Assembly: GCA_023301725.1 (NCBI GenBank) | Contig: JALZUD010000023.1 | Location: 1-61,061 of the forward strand | DNA length: 61,061 bases | Reading direction: 5' to 3' | Source: Granulosicoccus sp. | GTDB lineage: Bacteria > Pseudomonadota > Gammaproteobacteria > Granulosicoccales > Granulosicoccaceae | Shown: piece by piece, positions 10,373-18,053 of the stretch | Layout of the letters: each line of letters opens with the position of its first letter | Numbering within the stretch: the first letter of the stretch is position 1 | Made by a program: the position numbers and the translations under genes | Notes under the pieces: generated by a model | Seen by the model: the letters and a program-made list of their open reading frames with translations, nothing else | The model's database searches: none | Told to the model about the DNA's origin: nothing

Positions 10373-12660
10373 AGTCTTTTCCATCGCAGCCGAAGAAGCC
10401 ACTCGGCAAGCTTGGCAAGCAGTAGTCCAAGAAACACGATGGGCATGTTCCATAAAGGCAGACTGACCTGACGTTTAAGAGCTGCGTTCTCTAGAGAGAG
10501 CACGTCAAGTACTGACGCTGCCTTATTGAATGGCAAGTAACTACCCCCTGTTACGTCAGCAACACGTTGGAGAAACTCACTTTGTTGCGTATTGTTGAAA
10601 CTCTCCGCGGTGCCTGATTCACGCACCCACCAGCTTTCTGCCACTGACGGCGTGCTGCTAGGCGACTCACCTCCCAAGGGCGTTTGTGCGCTAATCCTAT
10701 AAGGCCCATCCATTGGCATTTCTACATCGGCTGTATAGCGGCCAGCTTGCTGCAAATCCGCCGCGAACTCAACACTTCGAGTTGATCCATCAGGCAGGGT
10801 CAATGAAGTGTTCAAACTCGATTGCTGCAACGGCGTGTAGTCGGGTAAGTGGGCGAACAGCGATAGTTCAGCATTACTCACATCACGATAAACTGGTTCA
10901 TCGCTCTCCACTCGAAGCCGTGACAACACATTGGCCACCAGATGGTTTGCCAGTTGCGTCCAGAATAGTTCATGGCGCTGATCAGTTGAATCAAGACTCA
11001 TCTGCCATCGCCAACTGCCACTGGTGCCCAACACAAGGCTCTGCCCCTTTCCATAACGCTGAGCAACTAACAAAGCTTGGGATTCGCTGGCACTGCCGCT
11101 GGGATCTGTTTGCTCAAGTAACACAACTGCACCGGGTTTAACAGATCCGAGCAGTTGAACATCTGCTACCTCCGGCAAGCCTTGCCAAGCTGTACGATTT
11201 TCCTGTGCAGATCCGCCTAACTGTAACCAAGGCGTTCGATACCCAGACACAGTGGGCAACACCTGAGCACGACGGCGAGCAAACGTTTGCGCTGACAATC
11301 GAGCATCGAGAACAACAGGCAAGGCTGCTACAACAACCGAGCGTCCCCAGCCTCCATCGGCCAAACCATTCCGGCCTCCCAGCATAAGCAGAGAGCCTCC
11401 GCGTACATTGACAAAATCACGCAAAGCCAGTTGCTGTTTGGTTGATAAATCAGCAGCTTCCAGGGAGCCGATAATAATGGCATCGTAGGCGAACAAAGCT
11501 TCCCGATCGAGTGGAAAACCGTCTGCTAACTCGTTCGCATCCCTTACCCCTTGCCGGTAAAACTTGTTAGGTGACGTTCTTAATAAAGAGACGATCTCTA
11601 ACGCTGGATTATCGTTGAGCGCACGACGCAAAAATTTGTACTCCCATCGAGGCTCGCCCTCTACATACAAAATTCTGCGTTGCGTGTCAGTAATGCGCAA
11701 CATGCGTTGCTGGCGATTGTTCGCAAGATTTGGATCTGTGCGGTCATCGCTGTGTGCAATTTCAAAACGTAGCTGTCGCACACCGAGCTCACCTGTGGGG
11801 ATAACCACTTCGTGCTGACTCTGTTGCACGTTCTCTGGCAAATTGATATCTTGCGCGGCGAGAAGATCTCGACCAGAGAACACTCTGAGTCTGGCGTTAC
11901 CAGCGGTTGCGTGCGACACGGTAACGCTTGCCGTCAACTGAAGCCCTGGTGCCGCGCTTTGCGGTAACGACACGTCACTCAACTGGATATCGTTCGGTTC
12001 GCTCAAGGCACCAACACCGATGGTATGCACAGGTACACCAGCGGCACTCAAACGCTGCCACCATTGAGCGTCTATCGAGGATGCGTTATTGGAGCCGTCA
12101 GATATCAATACCACAGCAGCCATAGCGCTCTGACTGACTGTGCCCAGAATTTCATCAAGTGAGTTGCCTAAATCGGTGCTGCCGGATGGTTCGATAGTGC
12201 TCAACTGGCTGACGGTGTCTATCGCTTGCAATGATTCTGCTTGCACGTAGATATCTGCTTGGAATTCAGCGCTGTCGTCTAACGCAAAGTTCTCGATAAC
12301 AGTGATGCCGGCGGCTGAGCGGGTTGCTGGAGACGTACCCGGACCTATCTCGTCAGCAGTTTGCATGCTGGCAGATGCATCGAGTATCCACGCCACCGTG
12401 TTCTCACCTGATTCGGCAACGTCGAGTTTGAGGACTGGCTGCCAGAGCATCACCAGTAGAATACCGGCTACCAAAAATTGCAGACCAAAGACCGACGCTC
12501 GTCTGGCGATAGAAATAGGCTGCCACCACACACTGAAAGCGATAAGCATGGCAAGGATTGCAATGCATGCAAACAGCAGTAGCAATGGCATTCGCCCATC
12601 GAACGCAAATGTACCTTCCTGCCACGCACTTACAGGATAATTGAACAACCATTCGAACAT
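10369..12660 (-). CDS. VWA / glutamine-amidotransferase-like membrane protein
   Basis: 763 aa. Two membrane segments near the N-terminus (about 24-46 and 56-76) precede a VWA domain with MIDAS DASAS (D94, S96, S98) and a later GSTDLG threonine region. A CARF-like beta region follows, then a class I amidotransferase-like fold around residues 340-560 (ILYVEGEPRWEYKFLRRAL, then LMLGGRNGLADGGW). No catalytic Cys is evident in the latter, so it is probably structural. A final hydrophobic segment lies near the C-terminus. Such proteins accompany MoxR/DUF58/BatA genes in many bacteria. Its stop overlaps the caspase-like start by 4 bp. Likely an inner-membrane component of the same complex; specific role unknown. 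Confidence 0.8.
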   Translation of the reverse strand: MFEWLFNYPVSAWQEGTFAFDGRMPLLLLFACIAILAMLIAFSVWWQPISIARRASVFGLQFLVAGILLVMLWQPVLKLDVAESGENTVAWILDASASMQTADEIGPGTSPATRSAAGITVIENFALDDSAEFQADIYVQAESLQAIDTVSQLSTIEPSGSTDLGNSLDEILGTVSQSAMAAVVLISDGSNNASSIDAQWWQRLSAAGVPVHTIGVGALSEPNDIQLSDVSLPQSAAPGLQLTASVTVSHATAGNARLRVFSGRDLLAAQDINLPENVQQSQHEVVIPTGELGVRQLRFEIAHSDDRTDPNLANNRQQRMLRITDTQRRILYVEGEPRWEYKFLRRALNDNPALEIVSLLRTSPNKFYRQGVRDANELADGFPLDREALFAYDAIIIGSLEAADLSTKQQLALRDFVNVRGGSLLMLGGRNGLADGGWGRSVVVAALPVVLDARLSAQTFARRRAQVLPTVSGYRTPWLQLGGSAQENRTAWQGLPEVADVQLLGSVKPGAVVLLEQTDPSGSASESQALLVAQRYGKGQSLVLGTSGSWRWQMSLDSTDQRHELFWTQLANHLVANVLSRLRVESDEPVYRDVSNAELSLFAHLPDYTPLQQSSLNTSLTLPDGSTRSVEFAADLQQAGRYTADVEMPMDGPYRISAQTPLGGESPSSTPSVAESWWVRESGTAESFNNTQQSEFLQRVADVTGGSYLPFNKAASVLDVLSLENAALKRQVSLPLWNMPIVFLGLLLAKLAEWLLRLRWKRL

Positions 12661-12689
12661 CTAGTAGTAGTCTCCGCGAATGCCATTCA

Positions 12690-13412
12690 TTAGTGAGTCA
12701 TGGCATAGAGCACATAATTCACACCAAGTCGATAAGCGTGAGCAGTCAATCTAGCTGGGTATGCGGCGTCATCTGCATGTTCCCAAGCATCACCTATGTC
12801 CTGGTTAAAATTGATGGCTACCATCACCCTGCCATTGTCATCGAAAATACCACGCCAGCGGGGCACTCGCCCACCCTTCTCATAGGTTCGATTATTCATG
12901 AGAGCTCTTATTCCAGGGATTTGTTCCCGTTCGGCCAAGTCGTAGAGTACGTGAAAAGCTTCGTTACCGTCGTCTAGATCAACAATCGAAGTATTAGGAA
13001 ATACCTGCCGCATGACGGCTTCGAATTGGCGCCATTCACTGATCCCGTGAAAATCATCGACCATCATGAATCCTCCTCTCAACAAATACTCTCGCAACAT
13101 GACGATTTCAGACCGTGCCAGCGCCATAGAGCCCACCTCCACCACGTAAAGCCACGGGTAATCAAATAAAGACTCATCGTTCAATCGCACCAAAACACCG
13201 TCTGCAGACACGTCCAGACGTGTAAGCCGGTCAAGCCCTGCGTTAAAATGTGTTTCAGCCTCTGGCCAATCAGCTCGCCAGCGCGGCCAATCATCGAACT
13301 GGGACTGCGAGTAGACCAACCTTGCAAAGGTGAATTCTTCCGCCTTGACAGCGGTTGCGCAAGCCAGAGTTAAAGACAACTGCAAAAAAAGTGCACATCG
13401 ACGCTTAACCAT
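12690..13412 (-). CDS. DUF4159 family periplasmic protein
   Basis: 240 aa from ATG 13412. The N-terminus MVKRRCALFLQLSLTLACA is a good signal peptide ending at VKA-EEF. The mature part has DUF4159 features: FARLVYSQSQFDDWPRW at its start, a strand-rich middle, LREYLLRGGFMMVDDFHG, and a PRWRGIFDDNGRVMVAINFN segment. The fold is related to the amidotransferase-like domain in the next gene. An alternative ATG at 13439 has a GGGAGG 13 nt upstream and would add nine residues before the signal peptide. First gene of the eight-gene operon, 29 nt before the VWA gene. Function unknown. Confidence 0.82.
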   Translation of the reverse strand: MVKRRCALFLQLSLTLACATAVKAEEFTFARLVYSQSQFDDWPRWRADWPEAETHFNAGLDRLTRLDVSADGVLVRLNDESLFDYPWLYVVEVGSMALARSEIVMLREYLLRGGFMMVDDFHGISEWRQFEAVMRQVFPNTSIVDLDDGNEAFHVLYDLAEREQIPGIRALMNNRTYEKGGRVPRWRGIFDDNGRVMVAINFNQDIGDAWEHADDAAYPARLTAHAYRLGVNYVLYAMTH

Positions 13413-13744
13413 AAGTTGCGCCAAAACCGGAAGGCACATTCGCCTTGTGCCACCTCCCAAAATGCTGCCAGTAAGGCGAAAGAGTTGTTACCAGATGACG
13501 GTGGCTTGAGCTTGAGATCGTTTCCAACAACATTTTTACTCTTGTGTAAGTCCTATTGATGAACGTTCATCATATACTCTACCGCTGGTTGTACGAAATA
13601 CAGTGTGCCTTGGATAAAAAGGCGGCTCTATTAGCGCCAAAATTCTGCCAAATATCCCAAAAGCTTTAGCCCGTTAAATCCACAGCGTTCGGTGGATTTG
13701 TCGTTGTACGCTAAGCAACTCATCTGCTCGCCCAAGGAAAACTT
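13413..13744. other. Divergent intergenic region (MoxR operon / fadL-like gene)
   Basis: 332 bp separate the start of the minus-strand MoxR/VWA operon from the plus-strand fadL-like gene, so promoters for both should lie here. The only strong structure seen is the 16-bp palindrome at 13557-13572. A TATACT hexamer at 13573-13578 abuts it but has no good -35 at the right distance. AAGGA six bases before ATG 13745 is a good ribosome binding site. No small open frame or RNA gene is convincing. Confidence 0.6.
13557..13572. promoter_or_regulatory. Perfect 16-bp palindrome, candidate repressor operator
   Basis: TGATGAACGTTCATCA is a perfect inverted repeat with no spacer. It lies 173 bp before the fadL-like ATG and 145 bp before the DUF4159 ATG. 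TATACT, a possible -10 element, begins at the next base. Short gapless palindromes of this kind are typical TetR-family operators, and TetR-type regulators often control fatty-acid genes. The regulator and the controlled direction are inferred. Confidence 0.4.
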
Positions 13745-15187
13745 ATGTTCGGTCACCCAGTGCGGATTTTCCCGCCTACCAAAGCATTTGCATTAGCGAT
13801 TTCGTCGCCAGTCGCTTTAATAAGTTCCTTACCCGTCGGTGCAGCAGGTTTCGCACTCATTGAGCACGGTGCTTCCGGCCTCGGTAACTCTTACGCAGGC
13901 GCTTCAGCCGTCAGCGCCGATTCCTCAACTGTATGGTTCAATCCAGCTGGCATGAGTGAACTGGACGGACGCAAGGTAGCCGTAGCCGGTCACCTCATTA
14001 GTTCTAGTACAGATTTTACCAATGAGGGCACCTCTTTAGCTGCAGCGCTGGGCGGCACTCCCATATCAGGACCAGACACTGCAGATCCGGGAACAGTAAC
14101 CCTGCTACCCAACTTTTATTATGTAGCGCCCATTAATCAACAGTGGAAATACGGTTTAAGCATTGGAGTGCCCTTCGGCTCATCCACTGATTACGATGAT
14201 GATTGGGTCGGTCGTTACACCACTGTGGAAAGTAGCATTAATGTTATTGACGTCAATCCATCCCTGTCATATCGAGTGTCAGACAAAGTCAGTTTAGGTT
14301 TTGGCGTCAGCGTGCAACGCTTATCTGCAGTACTAGAAAACAATATCGACTCGGGCGCTGTGTGCCTGAATTTTGTCGGCCAAAGTAGCATCACAGAAAC
14401 CCAGTGCTTCAATGAAGGGCTTACGCCAGGAAACCAAGCCGTTGATTCTGTCGGCGAAGTCGATGGTGATTCCACCGCCTTGGGTTTTAATCTGGGCGCG
14501 CTGTTTTCGCCCACTGATACGGTAAAAATTGGTTTGGCTTATCGCCATGGTGTTGATCATGACCTTGAAGGTGACGCCAGCTTTGTCGTCAACCCGAATC
14601 TGGCCGCGGTTCTGGCCAGCAACACGAGCGCCAGCCCGGAATCTCAATTTGCTACCGCCAATATACTTAATAACGTGCCAGGAGCTGCAGAGGTCAGCTT
14701 ACCGGCATCTTTTTCTGTGTCTGCAGCGTGGCAGGTGCACAACAAAGTGGAATTACTGACAGATCTGACATGGACAGACTGGAGTGTTTTCGACGAACTT
14801 CGCGTGGAATTCGAAAATCCTGCTCAGCCCGATTCAGTATCACTGCAGGAATGGGAGGACACCTTACGATTCTCCGCCGGTCTTAACTATCAACACAATT
14901 CGAAGCTAACGTGGCGCGCAGGCTACGCATTCGATGAAGAGGCCATTCCTAGTGCTCAACGCCGCACAGCACGCATACCGGGTAACGATCGAACCTGGCT
15001 TTCAGCGGGCATAGGCTACAAGGTGTCGCAACGATTTTCGTTTGACATTGGCTACGCACATCTGTTTCTGGACGACACGCCAGTTGACAACCCGAATTTA
15101 GAAGCGCCAGGCGGTTCGATTGTAAGAGGTGTCTTTGAACCTGCTGTCGATATTTTTTCGGCACAGCTTAACTGGGACTTCAACTGA
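13745..15187 (+). CDS. FadL/OmpP1/TodX-family outer membrane channel
   Basis: 480 aa. A signal peptide ends near residue 34 and the mature protein begins AGFALIEHGASGLGNSYAGA. This is the FadL-family N-terminal hatch, in which an N-terminal segment lies inside the barrel; it is followed by the family WFNPAGMS motif. The rest alternates polar and aromatic residues as expected for a 14-strand barrel, and ends in NWDFN with a terminal aromatic signature. FadL proteins carry long-chain fatty acids or other hydrophobic compounds across the outer membrane. It is followed 4 bp later by a VolA-like lipase, which supports fatty acids released from lipids as substrate. AAGGA before the ATG supports the start. 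Confidence 0.9.
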   Translation: MFGHPVRIFPPTKAFALAISSPVALISSLPVGAAGFALIEHGASGLGNSYAGASAVSADSSTVWFNPAGMSELDGRKVAVAGHLISSSTDFTNEGTSLAAALGGTPISGPDTADPGTVTLLPNFYYVAPINQQWKYGLSIGVPFGSSTDYDDDWVGRYTTVESSINVIDVNPSLSYRVSDKVSLGFGVSVQRLSAVLENNIDSGAVCLNFVGQSSITETQCFNEGLTPGNQAVDSVGEVDGDSTALGFNLGALFSPTDTVKIGLAYRHGVDHDLEGDASFVVNPNLAAVLASNTSASPESQFATANILNNVPGAAEVSLPASFSVSAAWQVHNKVELLTDLTWTDWSVFDELRVEFENPAQPDSVSLQEWEDTLRFSAGLNYQHNSKLTWRAGYAFDEEAIPSAQRRTARIPGNDRTWLSAGIGYKVSQRFSFDIGYAHLFLDDTPVDNPNLEAPGGSIVRGVFEPAVDIFSAQLNWDFN

Positions 15188-15191
15188 GATC

Positions 15192-17378
15192 ATGCACATG
15201 ACTAGCATCCTTAAAAAGACCCGCACCGCGTTGCTTCTCGCGTTAGCTATGACAGTTGTCGCCTGCTCAGACGATACCAATTTTGACTTTGAGCAAAGCA
15301 TCGCTGATGCACAAGAACAGGCACTTGCCAACAGTGCGCCTGAAGCTTTGTTCAATCCCGCAGCTGGAGACACACCTTTCCCTAATAACCTGCTGTTTTT
15401 AGGCAGTGCTGATGGCACGCTTAATATTCCCATACCTGCAGGTGGCGACATCCCAAGCAATCCAGCAGTTGCCATGAATCAGCAGACAGGTTTCTCCACC
15501 ATAGCCTCTATAGCGGCACCCGTATCCAAAGCCCTCGATGCAGCATCGGTCAATGCAGAAAACGTACGCATACTGCGAGTGAATCTAGGTACGTTTGTCG
15601 ATGAACAAGATCCAGTGCTGGCGGGCACAGTGGCGTCGCTACGCTCTTTCATTGACCCAGTTGTTACCGATGTCACCGGCGGTTTCTTTGTCAGTGCTGT
15701 GGGCGGTCAAGTTGTACTTACCCCTCTGGTGCCTATGCAGCCCAATACCAGCTATATGGTTTTCCTGACCAATGGTGTAACTGACACAACTATTCAAGCA
15801 GACGGCACGCCGAATCCTCGGCCGCTGACTAGAAGCTTTGTTTACAGATTGCTTTCCAGTGATGAAACTATTGGCAATGAAGACTTAGAGGCAGTCGAAG
15901 GTTTAACCGGTGAAGCTGAGGTCGAACGTCAGGCTGCGCTCACCAGTTTTCGTGTACTCGAAGCATTAAGAATCAGCGTGGGCTCTCAACTTGCCGCCAT
16001 CGATATGCTGACGGGTGTTGAAGCCGGTGACGTAGCTCTATCTTGGGTATTTACCACCCAAGATACCCAGCAGACACTGACCGATGTCAAGGGCATTTCA
16101 GCCGCTTCGATTAACTTTAATTTCATACCCTCAGAAGTCGCAGCCAGCGACGTATTTCCACCACTGACCACCGTGGCATTCGACCTGTATGAAGGCGCTC
16201 TTGATCTTCCATACTATCTGACAGCGGTAGGTGATGACGGCAACCCGCTAAGCGCGCTTAACAGTTTCTGGGCCAATGCTGATGGTGGATTTCTGGGAGC
16301 ACCCAATGCCAGTGGGGCGCCTGATTTTACGCCTGCCAGCACCGGCGATGTGACTGTGCCAGTTTTGTTAACTGTTCCATTGGGCGAGATGCCAGCTGGT
16401 GGATGGCCGATCACGATCTATCAGCATGGCATTACAGGTAATCGTACGCAGATGCTGCTCATTGCCAACGCCATGGCGTCAGCAGGGCGTGCACTTGTCG
16501 CCATTGATATGCCAGTCCACGGCCTGGATTCAGATAGCCCACTATTTGTGACTGCGAACGAAGGAGATATGCTTGGACCCATCGAACGAACGTTCGGCAT
16601 AGACGCTGATCAAGACGGTCTTGCTGATGCTTCGGGCACGCACTTTATCAATCTGGGCAACCTAGCCAATTCGAGAGATAACTTGCGGCAGGCTGTTGCC
16701 GATTTATTTGTGCTCAGTGCAAGCCTGGGCAGTGCCACGTTCCCTGAAGGCGACGATACCTCTTTTGACGCCGGTAACAAGACATTTATTGGTCATTCAC
16801 TGGGCGGCATTGTAGGCACCACCATGTTGGCATTTGATGACAGCTTCAGTGCTGCCACACTTGCCATGCCAGGCGGGGGAATAGCCCAGTTGCTGTCAAA
16901 CTCTGACAGCTTTGGTCCTGATATCCGTGAAGGCTTGGCAGAAGCTGGCATCGAAGCTGATTCAGCTGATTTTCAACAGTTCCTCATTGCTGCACAAACT
17001 CTGGTGGACTCAGGCGATCCAATCAATCATGCGGTGGCCTTGGGCGCATCCGGAAATGCCGCACTGCACCTGATCGAAGTCATTGGAGATACAGTGGTGC
17101 CCAACGGTACCTTTGTAGGCCCGCTGTTTGGCACAGAGCCTTTAATCAGGCTACTTGACCTGACAGACGTTGGAGCAGACAATGCAGCCTCCGCTGGACC
17201 CAATTCGGCCGTAAGGTTTACCGCTGGTGATCACGGTTCAATTATTGACCCGACGGCAAGCCTGGAAGCCACCACAGAGATGCAAACGCAAGCCGCAAGC
17301 TTTGCTGCCTCACAAGGGGCCGTGCTGACTGTGAGTGACACTACTGTTCTACAACAGACCCCTGGAGGATTGCAATGA
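15192..17378 (+). CDS. VolA-like surface lipase lipoprotein (bacterial virulence factor lipase family)
   Basis: 728 aa from ATG 15192. The signal peptide ends in a lipobox-like VVAC (Cys25), with Ser at +2 favouring outer-membrane sorting. The N-terminal third (PAAGDTPFPNNLLF, then repeated PLTRSFVYRL-type beta segments) fits the bacterial lipase N-terminal domain. The C-terminal part is an alpha/beta hydrolase with YQHGITGNR and the nucleophile elbow GHSLGG (Ser536); GDHGS near the end may supply the catalytic His. Vibrio VolA is a surface lysophospholipase encoded beside fadL, the same arrangement as here. Likely role: release of fatty acids from exogenous phospholipid or lysolipid at the cell surface. 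ATG 15198 is an equally possible start. Confidence 0.8.
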   Translation: MHMTSILKKTRTALLLALAMTVVACSDDTNFDFEQSIADAQEQALANSAPEALFNPAAGDTPFPNNLLFLGSADGTLNIPIPAGGDIPSNPAVAMNQQTGFSTIASIAAPVSKALDAASVNAENVRILRVNLGTFVDEQDPVLAGTVASLRSFIDPVVTDVTGGFFVSAVGGQVVLTPLVPMQPNTSYMVFLTNGVTDTTIQADGTPNPRPLTRSFVYRLLSSDETIGNEDLEAVEGLTGEAEVERQAALTSFRVLEALRISVGSQLAAIDMLTGVEAGDVALSWVFTTQDTQQTLTDVKGISAASINFNFIPSEVAASDVFPPLTTVAFDLYEGALDLPYYLTAVGDDGNPLSALNSFWANADGGFLGAPNASGAPDFTPASTGDVTVPVLLTVPLGEMPAGGWPITIYQHGITGNRTQMLLIANAMASAGRALVAIDMPVHGLDSDSPLFVTANEGDMLGPIERTFGIDADQDGLADASGTHFINLGNLANSRDNLRQAVADLFVLSASLGSATFPEGDDTSFDAGNKTFIGHSLGGIVGTTMLAFDDSFSAATLAMPGGGIAQLLSNSDSFGPDIREGLAEAGIEADSADFQQFLIAAQTLVDSGDPINHAVALGASGNAALHLIEVIGDTVVPNGTFVGPLFGTEPLIRLLDLTDVGADNAASAGPNSAVRFTAGDHGSIIDPTASLEATTEMQTQAASFAASQGAVLTVSDTTVLQQTPGGLQ

Positions 17379-18010
17379 GTAAAGCTATAGCAACTCAAAC
17401 TTCGATGGCTAAGACAACAGCGGCATCAGGTCAGCTTTTTGCCTGCCTGCTGCTGTCATTAACCCTTTTGACAGTTACGACAGGAGCTGCAAATGCGGCT
17501 TCAGTTGCTGGGGTCAAGCTCGAAGAAAGTATTTCGGTTAATGACGATGTGACTCTGGAATTAAACGGTGCTGGTATTCGCAAACGTCTGTTCTTAAAAC
17601 TCTATGTGGGTAGTTTGTATGTCACCGAAACCATGAAAGGCGCAGATGCTCAAGACATCATCAGTGCCGATGACGACATGCTGGTACAGATGAATATTCG
17701 TAGTAAGTTGCTAACCCGCGACAAAATGGTTGACGCGATTAATTCGGGTCTGCGCAAGTCAACTGGCGGCAACACCGGCCCTATACAAGAGCAAATTGTC
17801 GCCATGGAAAGCGCATTAGATGAAGCACTAGCTCCTGGCGACGTGATACAAATTTCTTACAACGCACAAACCGATACCACCACGATGTTAAAAAATGGTG
17901 AGCCGAAGGCCGAGATGTCAGGGCTGGAATTTAAACAGGCTATGTTCGGTATCTGGCTATCTAATGACCCTGTGCAAGGAAAATTGAAAAAAGCCATGCT
18001 CGGCGGCTAG
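17375..18010 (+). CDS. Exported chalcone-isomerase-fold protein (putative fatty-acid carrier)
   Basis: 211 aa. The start overlaps the lipase stop by 4 bp and has a strong GGAGG ribosome site. A signal peptide ends at ANA (about residue 41). The mature domain shows the bacterial chalcone isomerase-like pattern: GVKLEESISV, LNGAGIRKRLFLKLYVGSLYV, a helical middle, then LNGEPKAEMSGLEFKQAMFGIWLSNDPV with the terminal LKKAMLGG. This family is not expected to make flavonoids in bacteria; some plant CHI-fold relatives bind fatty acids. With the lipase and FadL upstream, a periplasmic fatty-acid-binding role is an attractive inference. A hairpin terminator follows directly. Confidence 0.75.
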   Translation: MSKAIATQTSMAKTTAASGQLFACLLLSLTLLTVTTGAANAASVAGVKLEESISVNDDVTLELNGAGIRKRLFLKLYVGSLYVTETMKGADAQDIISADDDMLVQMNIRSKLLTRDKMVDAINSGLRKSTGGNTGPIQEQIVAMESALDEALAPGDVIQISYNAQTDTTTMLKNGEPKAEMSGLEFKQAMFGIWLSNDPVQGKLKKAMLGG

Positions 18011-18017
18011 TCTAGCT

Positions 18018-18040
18018 GGCGCCTCTGCAATAGAGGCGCC
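18018..18040. terminator. Bidirectional hairpin terminator
   Basis: A perfect 9-bp stem (GGCGCCTCT / AGAGGCGCC) with a GCAAT loop sits between the convergent stops of the CHI-fold gene (18010) and fadE (18054). The downstream T-run on the plus strand is only moderate (tcagttctattt). Confidence 0.7.
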
Positions 18041-18053
18041 TCAGTTCTATTTC

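Noticed and set aside
1..13412. Classifying the MoxR/VWA operon as a phage-defence system
   Set aside because: There is no mobile-element context and no nuclease or toxin domain, and several products are exported envelope proteins, so an envelope function fits better.
13461..13744. Small RNA or riboswitch upstream of the fadL-like gene
   Set aside because: Apart from the 16-bp palindrome no terminator-like or multi-stem structure was found.
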